A program made the position numbers and the translations under genes. A DNA stretch of 7,242 bases. Source: Crocinitomicaceae bacterium. Its GTDB lineage: Bacteria; Bacteroidota; Bacteroidia; Flavobacteriales_D; Crocinitomicaceae. Of this stretch, positions 1 through 6,427 are shown piece by piece. The first letter of the stretch is position 1, and the number at the start of each line of letters is the position of its first letter. The DNA is taken from the NCBI GenBank assembly GCA_024643585.1, contig JAHEMP010000114.1, positions 1 through 7,242 on the forward strand, read 5' to 3'. The notes beneath the pieces are model-generated. The model searched no databases. It was not told the origin of the DNA and was given only the letters and a program-made list of their open reading frames with translations.

Positions 1-735
1 CTTAGTAGTTCATCTGTTGACTATCCAACTCGCGACAATGGGTCTTTTGGTGTAGGCGAAAAATTACGTTATAGAATTACGTATGGATTCATGGACGCAG
101 GAGAGGCCATATTGGAGGTGAAAAGCACCACCAAAAAAGGAAATGGTAGAAGTTTAATTCAAGCTGTGGGAACAGGTAGAACTTTGGGTGGATTCAATGC
201 TTTTTACAAGGTAGACGACACCTACGAATCTTATTTAGATCAAACGGGTATTTTTCCTTGGTATTTCAAACGCAGAGTCGACGAAGGAGGTTATAAAATC
301 AATCAAGATTATACTTTCAAACACCATCAATACAAAGTTGATAATGGCGAAGGAAAAGAGTTTAAAATCCCTATGGGCGTTCAAGACATGATATCTTCTT
401 TCTATTATGCGCGAACTATTCGCATGCAATACATGAAAATTGGTCAAGAATTTTCTTTCAATTGTTTCATGGACGATGAGGTTTGGCCTTTAAAAGTGAA
501 ATATGTTGGAGATGAGACAATAAAAATTCGAAAAGGAAAATTCAAATGTCACAAATTCGTTCCAGTGGTTCAAACGGGAAGATATTTCAAAAGTGAAGAG
601 GATGTAAATTTCTGGGTAACAGCGGATGACAATAAAATTCCAGTTTTGGTTAAGGCTAAAATTCCTGTTGGAACTGTAAAAATGCACTTGGTAGAATGGG
701 AGAATTTAAGAAATCCACTTTCTTCGAAAATATAA
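1..735 (+). CDS. DUF3108 domain protein, 3' part (5' end outside window)
   Basis: The reading frame is open from the first base, giving a 244-residue fragment that ends in TAA. The first ATG in the window (91) is not the start: the family's opening strand lies around it, with GEKLRYRITYGF at fragment residues 19-30 followed by DAGEA at 32-36, the usual N-terminal signature of DUF3108. The end also fits, with FWVTADDNKIP at about 204-214 and a final beta-rich stretch (VKAKIPVGTVKMHL). DUF3108 proteins are predicted exported, mostly beta-structured proteins of unknown function in Proteobacteria and Bacteroidota. A signal peptide is expected in the missing 5' part but cannot be seen. The gene is the last of its transcription unit, since a strong terminator follows 18 bases after the stop. 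Family assignment is confident; no biochemical role is claimed. Confidence 0.85.
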   Translation, partial: LSSSSVDYPTRDNGSFGVGEKLRYRITYGFMDAGEAILEVKSTTKKGNGRSLIQAVGTGRTLGGFNAFYKVDDTYESYLDQTGIFPWYFKRRVDEGGYKINQDYTFKHHQYKVDNGEGKEFKIPMGVQDMISSFYYARTIRMQYMKIGQEFSFNCFMDDEVWPLKVKYVGDETIKIRKGKFKCHKFVPVVQTGRYFKSEEDVNFWVTADDNKIPVLVKAKIPVGTVKMHLVEWENLRNPLSSKI

Positions 736-753
736 AAATCAAAAAAACACAAT

Positions 754-782
754 AAAAAGGGAGACTTATGTCTCCCTTTTTT
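754..782 (+). terminator. Rho-independent terminator after the DUF3108 gene
   Basis: GGGAGAC (759-765) pairs perfectly with GTCTCCC (770-776) around a TTAT loop, and the stem extends by five A-U pairs (754-758 with 777-781). A T-run follows. The A-run on the left means it could also work leftward, but no leftward gene lies to its right before 1597, so the rightward reading is the relevant one. Confidence 0.9.
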
Positions 783-860
783 GTTTTTTATATATTTTAG
801 TCAGGTAGATTTATTTTTAAATAATTTTTTAAAACAGTATCTACAAATGCTGAATTGAAT

Positions 861-868
861 TAATTTTG
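861..868 (+). promoter_or_regulatory. Bacteroidota-type -7 promoter box (TAATTTTG)
   Basis: TAATTTTG matches the Bacteroidota -7 consensus TAnnTTTG exactly and lies 20 bases before the ATG at 889. It sits just after a terminator, where a new promoter is needed. No TTG is found at the usual 17-23 base spacing upstream, so the -33 half is missing or degenerate. A start site near 874 would leave a leader of about 15 bases. Confidence 0.5.
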
Positions 869-888
869 TTTCTTAAACTGTCGTAAAC

Positions 889-1176
889 ATGGTATTGGAG
901 GGATTTACACTTGTGGAAAAAGAGGTTATTGCTAATTATCATTTTCCTGCCGACGAGGTTTTAAAAAAGGAGAGTGAAATGGCGCTGCGTAAAAAGAGTT
1001 TGACGACGGCCATAGCATTGGGTAACCTGGAACACCAAAAAGTAAGAATTTACTTTGCAGATGATGAAGGAGAAAAATATGTAGAAACAACGATTTGGGG
1101 AGTTACAGATCATGAAATCTTGCTGAAGAAAAATGTGATGTTGCCCATTCATAGGATTATTAAATTGGAAATATAA
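889..1176 (+). CDS. Small conserved hypothetical protein (95 aa)
   Basis: The function is unknown. The C-terminal two thirds look like one compact beta-rich domain: GNLEHQKVRIYF (about 45-56), a DDEGEKYVETTIWGV strand pair (58-72), then ILLKKNVMLPIHRIIKLEI at the end. From memory, this pattern (a KVxIxF strand, VETTIW, and IPIxRI near the C-terminus) recurs in short uncharacterised flavobacterial proteins; I cannot verify that here. There is no signal peptide, membrane segment or cysteine, so the protein is probably cytoplasmic. The ATG at 889 is 20 bases after a promoter box. An alternative ATG at 979 would give 65 residues and still keep the whole domain. It forms a two-gene unit with the acidic protein starting at 1186, only 9 bases after its stop, so the two are probably co-transcribed and may act together. 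Confidence 0.8.
   Translation: MVLEGFTLVEKEVIANYHFPADEVLKKESEMALRKKSLTTAIALGNLEHQKVRIYFADDEGEKYVETTIWGVTDHEILLKKNVMLPIHRIIKLEI
967..978 (+). promoter_or_regulatory. Shine-Dalgarno-like site before an alternative start at 979
   Basis: AAGGAG (967-972) lies 6 bases before the in-frame ATG at 979, ideal spacing for a ribosome binding site. No comparable site precedes the ATG at 889. Bacteroidota use Shine-Dalgarno pairing little, so this does not settle the start, and it may simply be the coding sequence for a Lys-Lys-Glu-Ser stretch. Confidence 0.3.
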
Positions 1177-1185
1177 TTATCAGTA

Positions 1186-1533
1186 ATGACGAAAAAGCGG
1201 GCAATAATAAGCTACGACAAACTCGAGATCGAGCAAAAGAAAGGAATTTTAAGAGAATACCCGGATGGATACATTAACCACCTGACCCAGATAAAAACGC
1301 CAACGGGTGAAGTTCTAGATGCATTGATTTGGGAAACAGAAGAGACCATTTATTTGGTAAAGTTTCCGAAAATTACAAGAACTGTAATTGCAGACGATGA
1401 TGACGACGATGACGATGATGACATGGATGAAATCGATGACAAAGACATCAAAGAAGACGACGACTCAGTTGATGATGATGAAGAAGATACTTACGATAAG
1501 CCAGAAGATGACGGTGACGATGACGAAGATTAA
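1186..1533 (+). CDS. Small protein with an extreme poly-aspartate C-terminal tail (115 aa)
   Basis: There are two parts. Residues 1-69 look like a folded, mixed-charge domain: a basic start (MTKKRAIISYDKL), EYPDGYINHL at 24-33, GEVLDALIWETEETIYLVKF at 41-60. From memory, this arrangement (an opening I-x-Y-x-x-L, then PDGY, then a strand ending TIYLVK) resembles a short conserved Bacteroidota family with acidic C-termini, some members of which carry dubious annotations; unverified. Residues 70-115 are a disordered acidic tail: ten consecutive Asp (70-79), and 34 of the last 46 residues are Asp or Glu. There is no signal peptide or membrane segment. The gene starts 9 bases after the preceding small gene and is followed by a terminator, so it is the second gene of a two-gene unit. 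Such tails can mimic nucleic acid or bind basic proteins or divalent cations; which applies here is unknown. Confidence 0.85.
   Translation: MTKKRAIISYDKLEIEQKKGILREYPDGYINHLTQIKTPTGEVLDALIWETEETIYLVKFPKITRTVIADDDDDDDDDDMDEIDDKDIKEDDDSVDDDEEDTYDKPEDDGDDDED
1393..1422 (+). repeat. GAY codon tract encoding ten consecutive Asp
   Basis: This run of ten Asp codons mixes GAC and GAT in irregular order (five of each). It is therefore not a pure trinucleotide microsatellite, and the amino-acid run is better explained by selection for acidity than by recent slippage. Further GAY/GAR-rich stretches continue to 1530. Confidence 0.9.
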
Positions 1534-1554
1534 TCATTAAAACGATAGAGACTT

Positions 1555-1588
1555 AAACGTTCTTTCAGAAATGGGAGAACGTTTTTTT
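1555..1588 (+). terminator. Rho-independent terminator of the two-gene unit
   Basis: AAACGTTCT (1555-1563) pairs perfectly with AGAACGTTT (1576-1584) around a 12-base loop, and the T-run continues to 1588. It begins 21 bases after the stop of the acidic-tail gene. The convergent lipoprotein gene ends at 1597; read leftward the hairpin has only a short U tail, so it mainly serves the rightward genes. Confidence 0.85.
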
Positions 1589-1596
1589 ATGAAGTC

Positions 1597-2127
1597 TTAT
1601 TTTGCTTTGTATATGTTTCCTTCCTCTATTTTTGTCCCATTAGCAAGTGTTAAACTAAAAGTTGCAATTATACCGTCGCTTGCATTGTTCTTTTTAATTA
1701 ATAAACTACCTGCTGTTGCATCAAGTAAGCCAGTACTCAAGGAATAATAATCTGCTTGAAATTTACTGCTCGATCCAACATTTCCAATCTCTAATTTTGT
1801 TTGTGCATCTTTTGGAAACTCTATTTGCAAGTCTTCATAGCTTGCTGAGTTTATATCGTTACCACTTGCCCAAAAAAGTCGCGTTGTTGTGCTATTTGGT
1901 TGCGAAACGGCAACGGTTCCTGTTCGTTTGGTCCCATTTATTTCCATGCAAAAAGAAATACCTTCACCACAAATACCTTCACCGTTGTATTGACATTTCT
2001 TATCCTTGGCTTTTCTTACTCCTTTAGCATAATTATCCGCAGTAGGGTCTGAACAACCTTTTTTGTTGCACGAAGCAAAAATTAAAGCGACAAAAACAAG
2101 AATTGAAAGAAATTTGTAATATTTCAT
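1597..2127 (-). CDS. Predicted lipoprotein with GCxDPxAxNY motif
   Basis: The 176-residue protein begins with a lipoprotein signal: MKYYK, a hydrophobic stretch, then a lipobox ending FASC, with the lipidated Cys at 20. Longer in-frame starts reach 2214, but they would place non-signal sequence before the signal peptide and lie upstream of a promoter-like box at 2163-2170, so 2127 is preferred. Just after the Cys is GCSDPTADNY (24-33), followed by KKCQY (43-47). This matches the short Bacteroidota cysteine motif usually seen as GCTDPxAxNY...DDGSCxY in secreted proteins, here as a single copy with the DDGS part changed. Residues 60-176 are beta-rich and end with a GTFSFT-like strand (IIATFSLTLANGT), resembling small Ig-like lipoproteins of this phylum. 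Five cysteines follow or include the lipobox. Expected location is the outer membrane or periplasm; function unknown. It is convergent with the small-gene unit. Confidence 0.85.
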   Translation of the reverse strand: MKYYKFLSILVFVALIFASCNKKGCSDPTADNYAKGVRKAKDKKCQYNGEGICGEGISFCMEINGTKRTGTVAVSQPNSTTTRLFWASGNDINSASYEDLQIEFPKDAQTKLEIGNVGSSSKFQADYYSLSTGLLDATAGSLLIKKNNASDGIIATFSLTLANGTKIEEGNIYKAK

Positions 2128-2162
2128 GGCGTACTTTTTATAAGGAAAGGCAAAATTCATTC

Positions 2163-2170
2163 CAAAGTTA
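2163..2170 (-). promoter_or_regulatory. -7 promoter box (TAACTTTG) for the lipoprotein gene
   Basis: Read leftward, the sequence is TAACTTTG, an exact TAnnTTTG match, 35 bases upstream of the ATG at 2127. The predicted leader is about 29 bases. No TTG is found at 17-23 bases upstream. The placement supports the start at 2127 over the one at 2214. Confidence 0.5.
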
Positions 2171-2300
2171 AATATATAAAGAAAAAAGCCCATATGAAAT
2201 TTACCCCCTTTCATGCTGGAATGTACTTTCTGTAAAGTTCATGCGGTCGCGAACCGTAAAAAAGCAATAAGTGATTTAAACTATAGAGGAATTGAACAAT

Positions 2301-3419
2301 TTACAAACCAAATCTATATTGCAACCCAGACGTAAATTGAACTCTTGAACCCAAAAATCCTCCTTCCACCCTAAGCATGAAATGCTTGTTAAGTTGAAAT
2401 TGAGAACCGACGATGAAATTCCATTTTTCTTTAGGTCTTTTATCGATGGCATATTGCACAGATGCATTGTTTCCACTGGATATCGCAGCATCAGCAGCAG
2501 ACAGCATATTTCCAGCAGTTTCCAATGTTCTGTTTCCTAATTCATATTTGGCTTTATTCACAGGGTTGGCTTGTTGGGCAAGGCTCAAATTATCCCACCA
2601 AGTTTCTAATTCTTGCTGAGCGACATCGACCTTTTGATAACCATTGGCGACCTTAACGGCTAACTCATCCACAGGAAGTACTTCGGCGAGATTTAAGGAT
2701 CCTGCTGTTTCAGATTTAAGGTGAACTCTAAAGCCCCCTACCCAAAAGGCAACAGATCTTTCCGGTTTTTTAAAACTAAAGCTCTTCCCTAATCTCGGCC
2801 CAAAAACAAAAGTCATAGCAGATTTCTCTAGTTGTGGTACATCTGTCCAAACCACATTCATATCTAAAGCTAAAAATCCACCACCCACACCAATAGTCGG
2901 TGTCATTCCTATACCAAAACTAGTGGCATCAAAATCGACTTTTGATTTTAATGAAAGTAATTCTGTTTCCGTATTTGTCACTGGGTTTGGCAACCACACA
3001 CCGAATCCCACCTCAGTAGATGCATTTGTTTTTCCTAATATTCCATAAACATTCAAAAAGGGGAACAGCCAAATATCAGGTCGAACTGTGATGGAAGACG
3101 ATTGAGATTTAGCTAAATCGAACCGAACCAATTCATCTAAATTATACATTGGGCCGTTATTAAAGCCAACCATCAAATTGCTTATAAGTATATCTGATTT
3201 TTGACCAAAAGTATTGATGCTTAGTCCTGCAGAATAGGGAAGGTCGAAACCGGCTTGAGTAGCTTTTTTACCCCAAATTGGCAGTGAATATTCGTATTCA
3301 GAAACTTTCAAGCTATCTACCAATTGTTGATTTTTCTTTCCAACTTTTTTGTCTGCATTTACTTGAGCATTGATTTGGCAAAAGAAAGCAATGAATATAA
3401 TCGACAATAAATTTTTCAT
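2301..3419 (-). CDS. Predicted outer-membrane beta-barrel protein with a helical insert (372 aa)
   Basis: A type I signal peptide is clear (MKNLLSIIFIAFFCQINA, cleavage probably after Ala18; Cys14 is not in a lipobox because Phe precedes it). After a polar linker (20-45), residues 45-235 alternate short amphipathic strands and glycine turns, as in a barrel: SAGLSINTFG, ILISNLMVGF, ASTEVGFGVWLP, SFGIGMTPTIGVGGGFLALDM. Residues 242-325 differ: they read as helices (AEVLPVDELAVKVANGYQKV, then a WWDNLSLAQQ stretch, then AGNMLSAADAAI), possibly a plug or a loop domain. The last strands resume at 333 (WNFIVGSQFQL, FMLRVEGGF, VQFTSGLQYRF), and the protein ends RFGL with an aromatic near the C-terminus, as outer-membrane proteins do. 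I cannot name the family or its substrate. It starts 27 bases after the upstream barrel gene, so an operon is likely. Confidence 0.8.
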   Translation of the reverse strand: MKNLLSIIFIAFFCQINAQVNADKKVGKKNQQLVDSLKVSEYEYSLPIWGKKATQAGFDLPYSAGLSINTFGQKSDILISNLMVGFNNGPMYNLDELVRFDLAKSQSSSITVRPDIWLFPFLNVYGILGKTNASTEVGFGVWLPNPVTNTETELLSLKSKVDFDATSFGIGMTPTIGVGGGFLALDMNVVWTDVPQLEKSAMTFVFGPRLGKSFSFKKPERSVAFWVGGFRVHLKSETAGSLNLAEVLPVDELAVKVANGYQKVDVAQQELETWWDNLSLAQQANPVNKAKYELGNRTLETAGNMLSAADAAISSGNNASVQYAIDKRPKEKWNFIVGSQFQLNKHFMLRVEGGFLGSRVQFTSGLQYRFGL

Positions 3420-3446
3420 GAACTACTTATAATAATTTGTATCTAT

Positions 3447-4151
3447 TTAGGGTGTTGTTTTTGCTGCTCCGATTGGAATACCGACGGTCAAATAGAAACT
3501 TTGATTAAACACATCTTTAGAGTTATCATCTTTAACAATATCAACAAGACCGTAGTAATATTTAAGTCCAATATTAATACCATTTCCTTGCAGTAATCGG
3601 TATCCAACCCCAGCAATTACACCTGCGTCAAGCGGATTGTACTCTTTTCGAATCGAGATTTTATAGTTAAGGTCCTGATTGTCAATTACAGAATTTGAAA
3701 ACTCGTCGTAAGCCTTGTTCAATAATCCGAGTTGAATTCCGGCTTCGGCATAAAAATTATTTGAAAATTTACGTTTTAACAGGATGGGGACATTAAAATA
3801 TTGCAAATTTCTTTTCACTTCACCTGTTGCAAACAGGCCATTCAGTGTTGTGTCATTCAACAAATAAGGGTTAATGTCTTGGGCTCCCATATTTGATTTT
3901 ACAATTACGCCGGTATGCAAAAACCATTTTTCTTTTAGCTTGATGTCAAAATAAAAACCTAAATTAAATCGGGGACTATAATTTGATGGACTTACACCAT
4001 TCAGTGACGCAAAATTTACCCCTCCATCAAGTCCAAATTCTAATTTTTCACTATTCAATTTATCTCCAAAAATCATTGAAATTAGAATTTGACTTTTAGC
4101 AGAAGAAAAAGAGAAGAGTAAAAAACAAATGGAAAGAAGATATATTTTCAT
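3447..4151 (-). CDS. PorT-like outer-membrane beta-barrel protein (234 aa)
   Basis: The protein has a signal peptide (MKIYLLSICFLLFSFSSAKS, cleavage likely before Gln21) and then the strand pattern of the Bacteroidota 'porin family/PorT' eight-stranded barrels (OMP_b-brl_2 type): FGLDGGVNFASL (39-50), RFNLGFYFDI plus KWFLHTGVIV (61-84), a LQYFNVPILLKRKF strand (117-129), FYAEAGIQLGLL (133-144), DAGVIAGVGYRL (175-186), INIGLKYYYGL (192-202) and FYLTVGIPIG (219-228). The length is normal for the group. The short tail after the last strand (AAKTTP) lacks a terminal aromatic residue. Despite the family label, nothing here ties it to type IX secretion specifically. It is the first gene of a probable two-gene leftward operon with the larger barrel. 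The start at 4151 gives a complete signal peptide, and AAGG sits directly against the ATG, too close to act as a normal ribosome binding site. Confidence 0.85.
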   Translation of the reverse strand: MKIYLLSICFLLFSFSSAKSQILISMIFGDKLNSEKLEFGLDGGVNFASLNGVSPSNYSPRFNLGFYFDIKLKEKWFLHTGVIVKSNMGAQDINPYLLNDTTLNGLFATGEVKRNLQYFNVPILLKRKFSNNFYAEAGIQLGLLNKAYDEFSNSVIDNQDLNYKISIRKEYNPLDAGVIAGVGYRLLQGNGINIGLKYYYGLVDIVKDDNSKDVFNQSFYLTVGIPIGAAKTTP

Positions 4152-4178
4152 CCTTATTAATTTGAACTTTTATTTAGA

Positions 4179-4186
4179 CAAATAAA
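4179..4186 (-). promoter_or_regulatory. Weak -7-like box before the barrel operon
   Basis: Leftward TTTATTTG matches TAnnTTTG at all but the second position and lies 27 bases upstream of the ATG at 4151. No -33 TTG is seen. Some promoter is expected in this 218-base gap (4152-4369) because lepA ends at 4370, but transcription could also read through from lepA. No convincing terminator was found in the gap. Confidence 0.25.
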
Positions 4187-4369
4187 AATAATTTATGTGC
4201 TAAAGATATAAAGAAGTATCGATAAAAATCAAAATAGTTTATGCATACAAAAGTGAAGATATTTTATCATAAGTATTGGAAAACCAGCGCATAAATTTGC
4301 TATCATTCAAAGTTTAAATTTGAACAAGCAATGCGAGTTAATTATAACAATTTAAAGAATCCGGTGGTG

Positions 4370-6166
4370 TTAATCGTTTAATTTCAGAACGGCCAAAAAT
4401 GCTTCTTGAGGAACTTCTACACGACCTATTTGTCGCATACGCTTTTTCCCTTCCTTTTGCTTTTCTAATAATTTTCGTTTACGAGAGATATCTCCTCCGT
4501 AACATTTAGCCGTAACATCCTTTCTTAATGCCTTGATGGTTTCGCGGGCAATGATTTTCGCTCCAATAGCTGCTTGAATAGGAATTTCGAATTGTTGTCG
4601 AGGTATTAATTCCTTCAATTTCAAACAGATTTTTTTCCCTAAATCAAATGCATTACTGCGGTGAACCAGGGCAGAAAGTGCATCAACTTGTTCAGAATTT
4701 AGTAACAAGTCCATTTTAATGAGGTCAGAATTTCTATATCCGGTTGGGTGGTAATCAAAAGAAGCATACCCTCTCGAAACACTTTTTAACCGATCGTAGA
4801 AATCAAATACTATCTCGGCCAAAGGCATTTCAAAGGTAATTTCGACTCTATCTTGAGTAAGGTATACTTGATTTGTCAACTCGCCTCGCTTTTCTATACA
4901 TAGCGTCATGATTTGTCCAACATATTCTGATTTGGTGATCACTTGAGCTTTGATATAGGGCTCTTCGATTCTTTCCATTCCAGATGGGTCTGGCAATTCG
5001 GAAGGGTTATTTACAATTAGACGTTCGTCTGGATTTTTTCGCATGTACGCATAGTACGAAACGTTCGGTACTGTTGTAATAACAGTCATATTAAATTCTC
5101 GTTCCAATCGCTCTTGAATGATTTCCATGTGCAACATTCCTAAAAATCCACAACGGAAACCAAATCCTAAAGCAGCCGAGGACTCTGGTTCAAACACTAA
5201 AGAAGAATCGTTTAATTGAAGCTTTTCCATTGAATAGCGCAATTCTTCGTAATCTTCTGTATCAACTGGGTAGATCCCTGCGAAAACCATGGGTTTCACA
5301 TCTTCAAATCCTCTAATTGCAGTTGTGCATGGATTGATAAAATTGGTTATTGTATCTCCAACCTTTACTTCATTTGCCGCTTTTATTCCTGAGATTAGAT
5401 AACCAACATCTCCAGCTTTAACTTCCTTACGCGGTTGAAGGTCCATTTTAAGGATTCCTATTTCGTCAGCGTTGTAGGTTCTTCCAGTATTGAAAAATTT
5501 AATTTTTTCTCCCTTGCGGATGGTTCCATTTTTTACTCTGTAGTAAGCAATTATACCTCTAAACGGGTTAAAAACAGAGTCAAAAATCATGGCTTGTAAT
5601 GGTGCCTCTTCATCACCTTTTGGTGCAGGTATTTTTTTAATTACAGCTTCTAAAATCTCCAAAACACCCAATCCTGTTTTACCAGAGGCAGGAATAATGT
5701 CATCCATTGAACATCCAATCAGGTCAATTATTTGGTCAGAAACTTCTTCTGGCATAGCTCCAGGAAGGTCCATTTTATTTAGAATGGGTATAATTTCCAA
5801 ATCGTGTTCTAGTGCCAAATATAGGTTAGAGATTGTTTGAGCCTCAATACCTTGTGATGCGTCTACAATGAGCAATGCCCCTTCGCAAGCAGCAATGGAC
5901 CGAGATACTTCATAAGAAAAATCAACGTGTCCTGGTGTGTCAATTAAATTTAAAACATAGTCTTGCCCTTCAAAATTGTAGTTCATTTGGATGGCATGAC
6001 TTTTAATCGTAATTCCTCTTTCTCTTTCGATATCCATATCGTCAAGGGCTTGAGCTTTCATATCCCGATCAGCGATTGTTCCAGTAGTTTGCAATAAACG
6101 ATCGGCAAGGGTGCTCTTTCCATGGTCAATGTGAGCGATTATACAAAAATTACGTATGTTTTTCAT
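4370..6166 (-). CDS. lepA: Translation elongation factor 4 (LepA), ribosome back-translocase GTPase
   Basis: This is a complete LepA/EF4, 598 residues against 599 in E. coli, with the same opening (MKNIRNF-IIAHIDHGKST). The GTPase motifs are intact: G1 AHIDHGKST (11-19), G2 RGITIK (50-55) preceded by DIERE, G3 DTPGH (76-80) and G4 NKMD (130-133). Domain II follows at about 190-285, the EF-G III-like domain at about 295-370 (including LGFGFRCGFLGMLHMEI), the EF-G V-like domain at about 400-480, and the LepA-specific C-terminal domain at about 485-598 with the basic stretch SRKRKLLEKQKEGKKRMRQIG. EF-G domain IV is absent, as usual for LepA. The protein binds ribosomes in the cytoplasm and affects elongation or initiation under stress; its exact role is debated. 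Its neighbours are unrelated, and it has its own promoter-like box and an upstream terminator, so it is probably a single-gene unit. The usual proteobacterial partner lepB is not next to it. Confidence 0.98.
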   Translation of the reverse strand: MKNIRNFCIIAHIDHGKSTLADRLLQTTGTIADRDMKAQALDDMDIERERGITIKSHAIQMNYNFEGQDYVLNLIDTPGHVDFSYEVSRSIAACEGALLIVDASQGIEAQTISNLYLALEHDLEIIPILNKMDLPGAMPEEVSDQIIDLIGCSMDDIIPASGKTGLGVLEILEAVIKKIPAPKGDEEAPLQAMIFDSVFNPFRGIIAYYRVKNGTIRKGEKIKFFNTGRTYNADEIGILKMDLQPRKEVKAGDVGYLISGIKAANEVKVGDTITNFINPCTTAIRGFEDVKPMVFAGIYPVDTEDYEELRYSMEKLQLNDSSLVFEPESSAALGFGFRCGFLGMLHMEIIQERLEREFNMTVITTVPNVSYYAYMRKNPDERLIVNNPSELPDPSGMERIEEPYIKAQVITKSEYVGQIMTLCIEKRGELTNQVYLTQDRVEITFEMPLAEIVFDFYDRLKSVSRGYASFDYHPTGYRNSDLIKMDLLLNSEQVDALSALVHRSNAFDLGKKICLKLKELIPRQQFEIPIQAAIGAKIIARETIKALRKDVTAKCYGGDISRKRKLLEKQKEGKKRMRQIGRVEVPQEAFLAVLKLND

Positions 6167-6191
6167 AATATTTTATACCGTATTTGGGCGA

Positions 6192-6199
6192 CAAAATTA
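6192..6199 (-). promoter_or_regulatory. lepA: -7 promoter box (TAATTTTG) for lepA
   Basis: Leftward TAATTTTG is an exact match to the Bacteroidota TAnnTTTG element, 25 bases before the lepA ATG, predicting a leader of about 20 bases. No clear -33 TTG is seen at 17-23 bases. It lies downstream of the strong terminator at 6301-6336, so lepA needs its own promoter. Confidence 0.55.
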
Positions 6200-6300
6200 C
6201 GTTAAATAATTCAGATTAACCTAAATAATAAGGAATTCAGAAAATGTATTATTGAAAGAGAACTAAGAAAGATTAAATGTTTCGTAATCTTAAAATATAT

Positions 6301-6336
6301 AAAAAAATAAAGGAGGACGGGAGTCCTCCTTTATTT
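6301..6336 (-). terminator. Strong Rho-independent terminator ending the putative small RNA
   Basis: A perfect 14-bp inverted repeat (6305-6318 with 6323-6336, core GGAGGAC/GTCCTCC) surrounds a four-base loop. Read leftward, the stem runs into a U-rich tail (6310-6301 and T/A-rich beyond). Read rightward, the tail after 6336 is GTACC, not U-rich. It is therefore oriented to stop leftward transcription, about 135 bases before lepA. Confidence 0.9.
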
Positions 6337-6420
6337 GTACCTAAACCTAAACTACTACTACTTATGAAAACTAAATCTTAATTCATTTTTGACGATAACT
6401 ACAACTATCTCTGTTTGTCA
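6301..6420 (-). ncRNA. Putative small RNA of about 120 nt
   Basis: A self-contained transcription unit is visible leftward: promoter at 6459-6428, predicted 5' end near 6420-6423, terminator at 6336-6301, and no coding frame. Three structures can be drawn. First, a 5' hairpin in which UGAC (6420-6417) pairs with GUCA (6393-6390) and GAUAG (6409-6405) pairs with UUAUC (6398-6394), with a 7-base bulge and a UUGUAG loop. Second, a hairpin at 6386-6364 (AUGAA/UUCAU plus UUAA/UUAG, with a two-base bulge). Third, the 14-bp terminator. Between the second and third lies an unpaired linker with (AGU)4 and (UUUAGG)2 at 6362-6340, a candidate interaction site. It could be a member of a known flavobacterial RNA family; I cannot identify which. 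It could alternatively be a leader, but no gene follows before the terminator and the next gene (lepA) has its own promoter box. Confidence 0.65.
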
Positions 6421-6427
6421 TCTACAA

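Noticed and set aside
2128..2214. N-terminal extension of the lipoprotein gene to an upstream ATG at 2214
   Set aside because: It would bury the signal peptide behind 29 residues and start upstream of the TAACTTTG box; the start at 2127 gives a textbook lipoprotein signal.
2244..2267. CGGT/ACCG hairpin beside an A-run, as terminator of the barrel operon
   Set aside because: Stem of four pairs; read leftward the T-run precedes the hairpin instead of following it.
4306..4324. TTCAAA/TTTGAA inverted repeat as a lepA terminator
   Set aside because: Only six A/T-dominated pairs and no U-run on the leftward side.
5589..5840. Open frames antisense to lepA and to the other genes
   Set aside because: They have no promoter, start-site support or recognisable protein features and lie wholly inside strongly supported genes on the other strand.
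6364..6381. Five-codon rightward ORF (MKTKS, stop), possible leader peptide
   Set aside because: No rightward gene follows, there is no rightward promoter, and the bases are explained by the second hairpin of the leftward small RNA.
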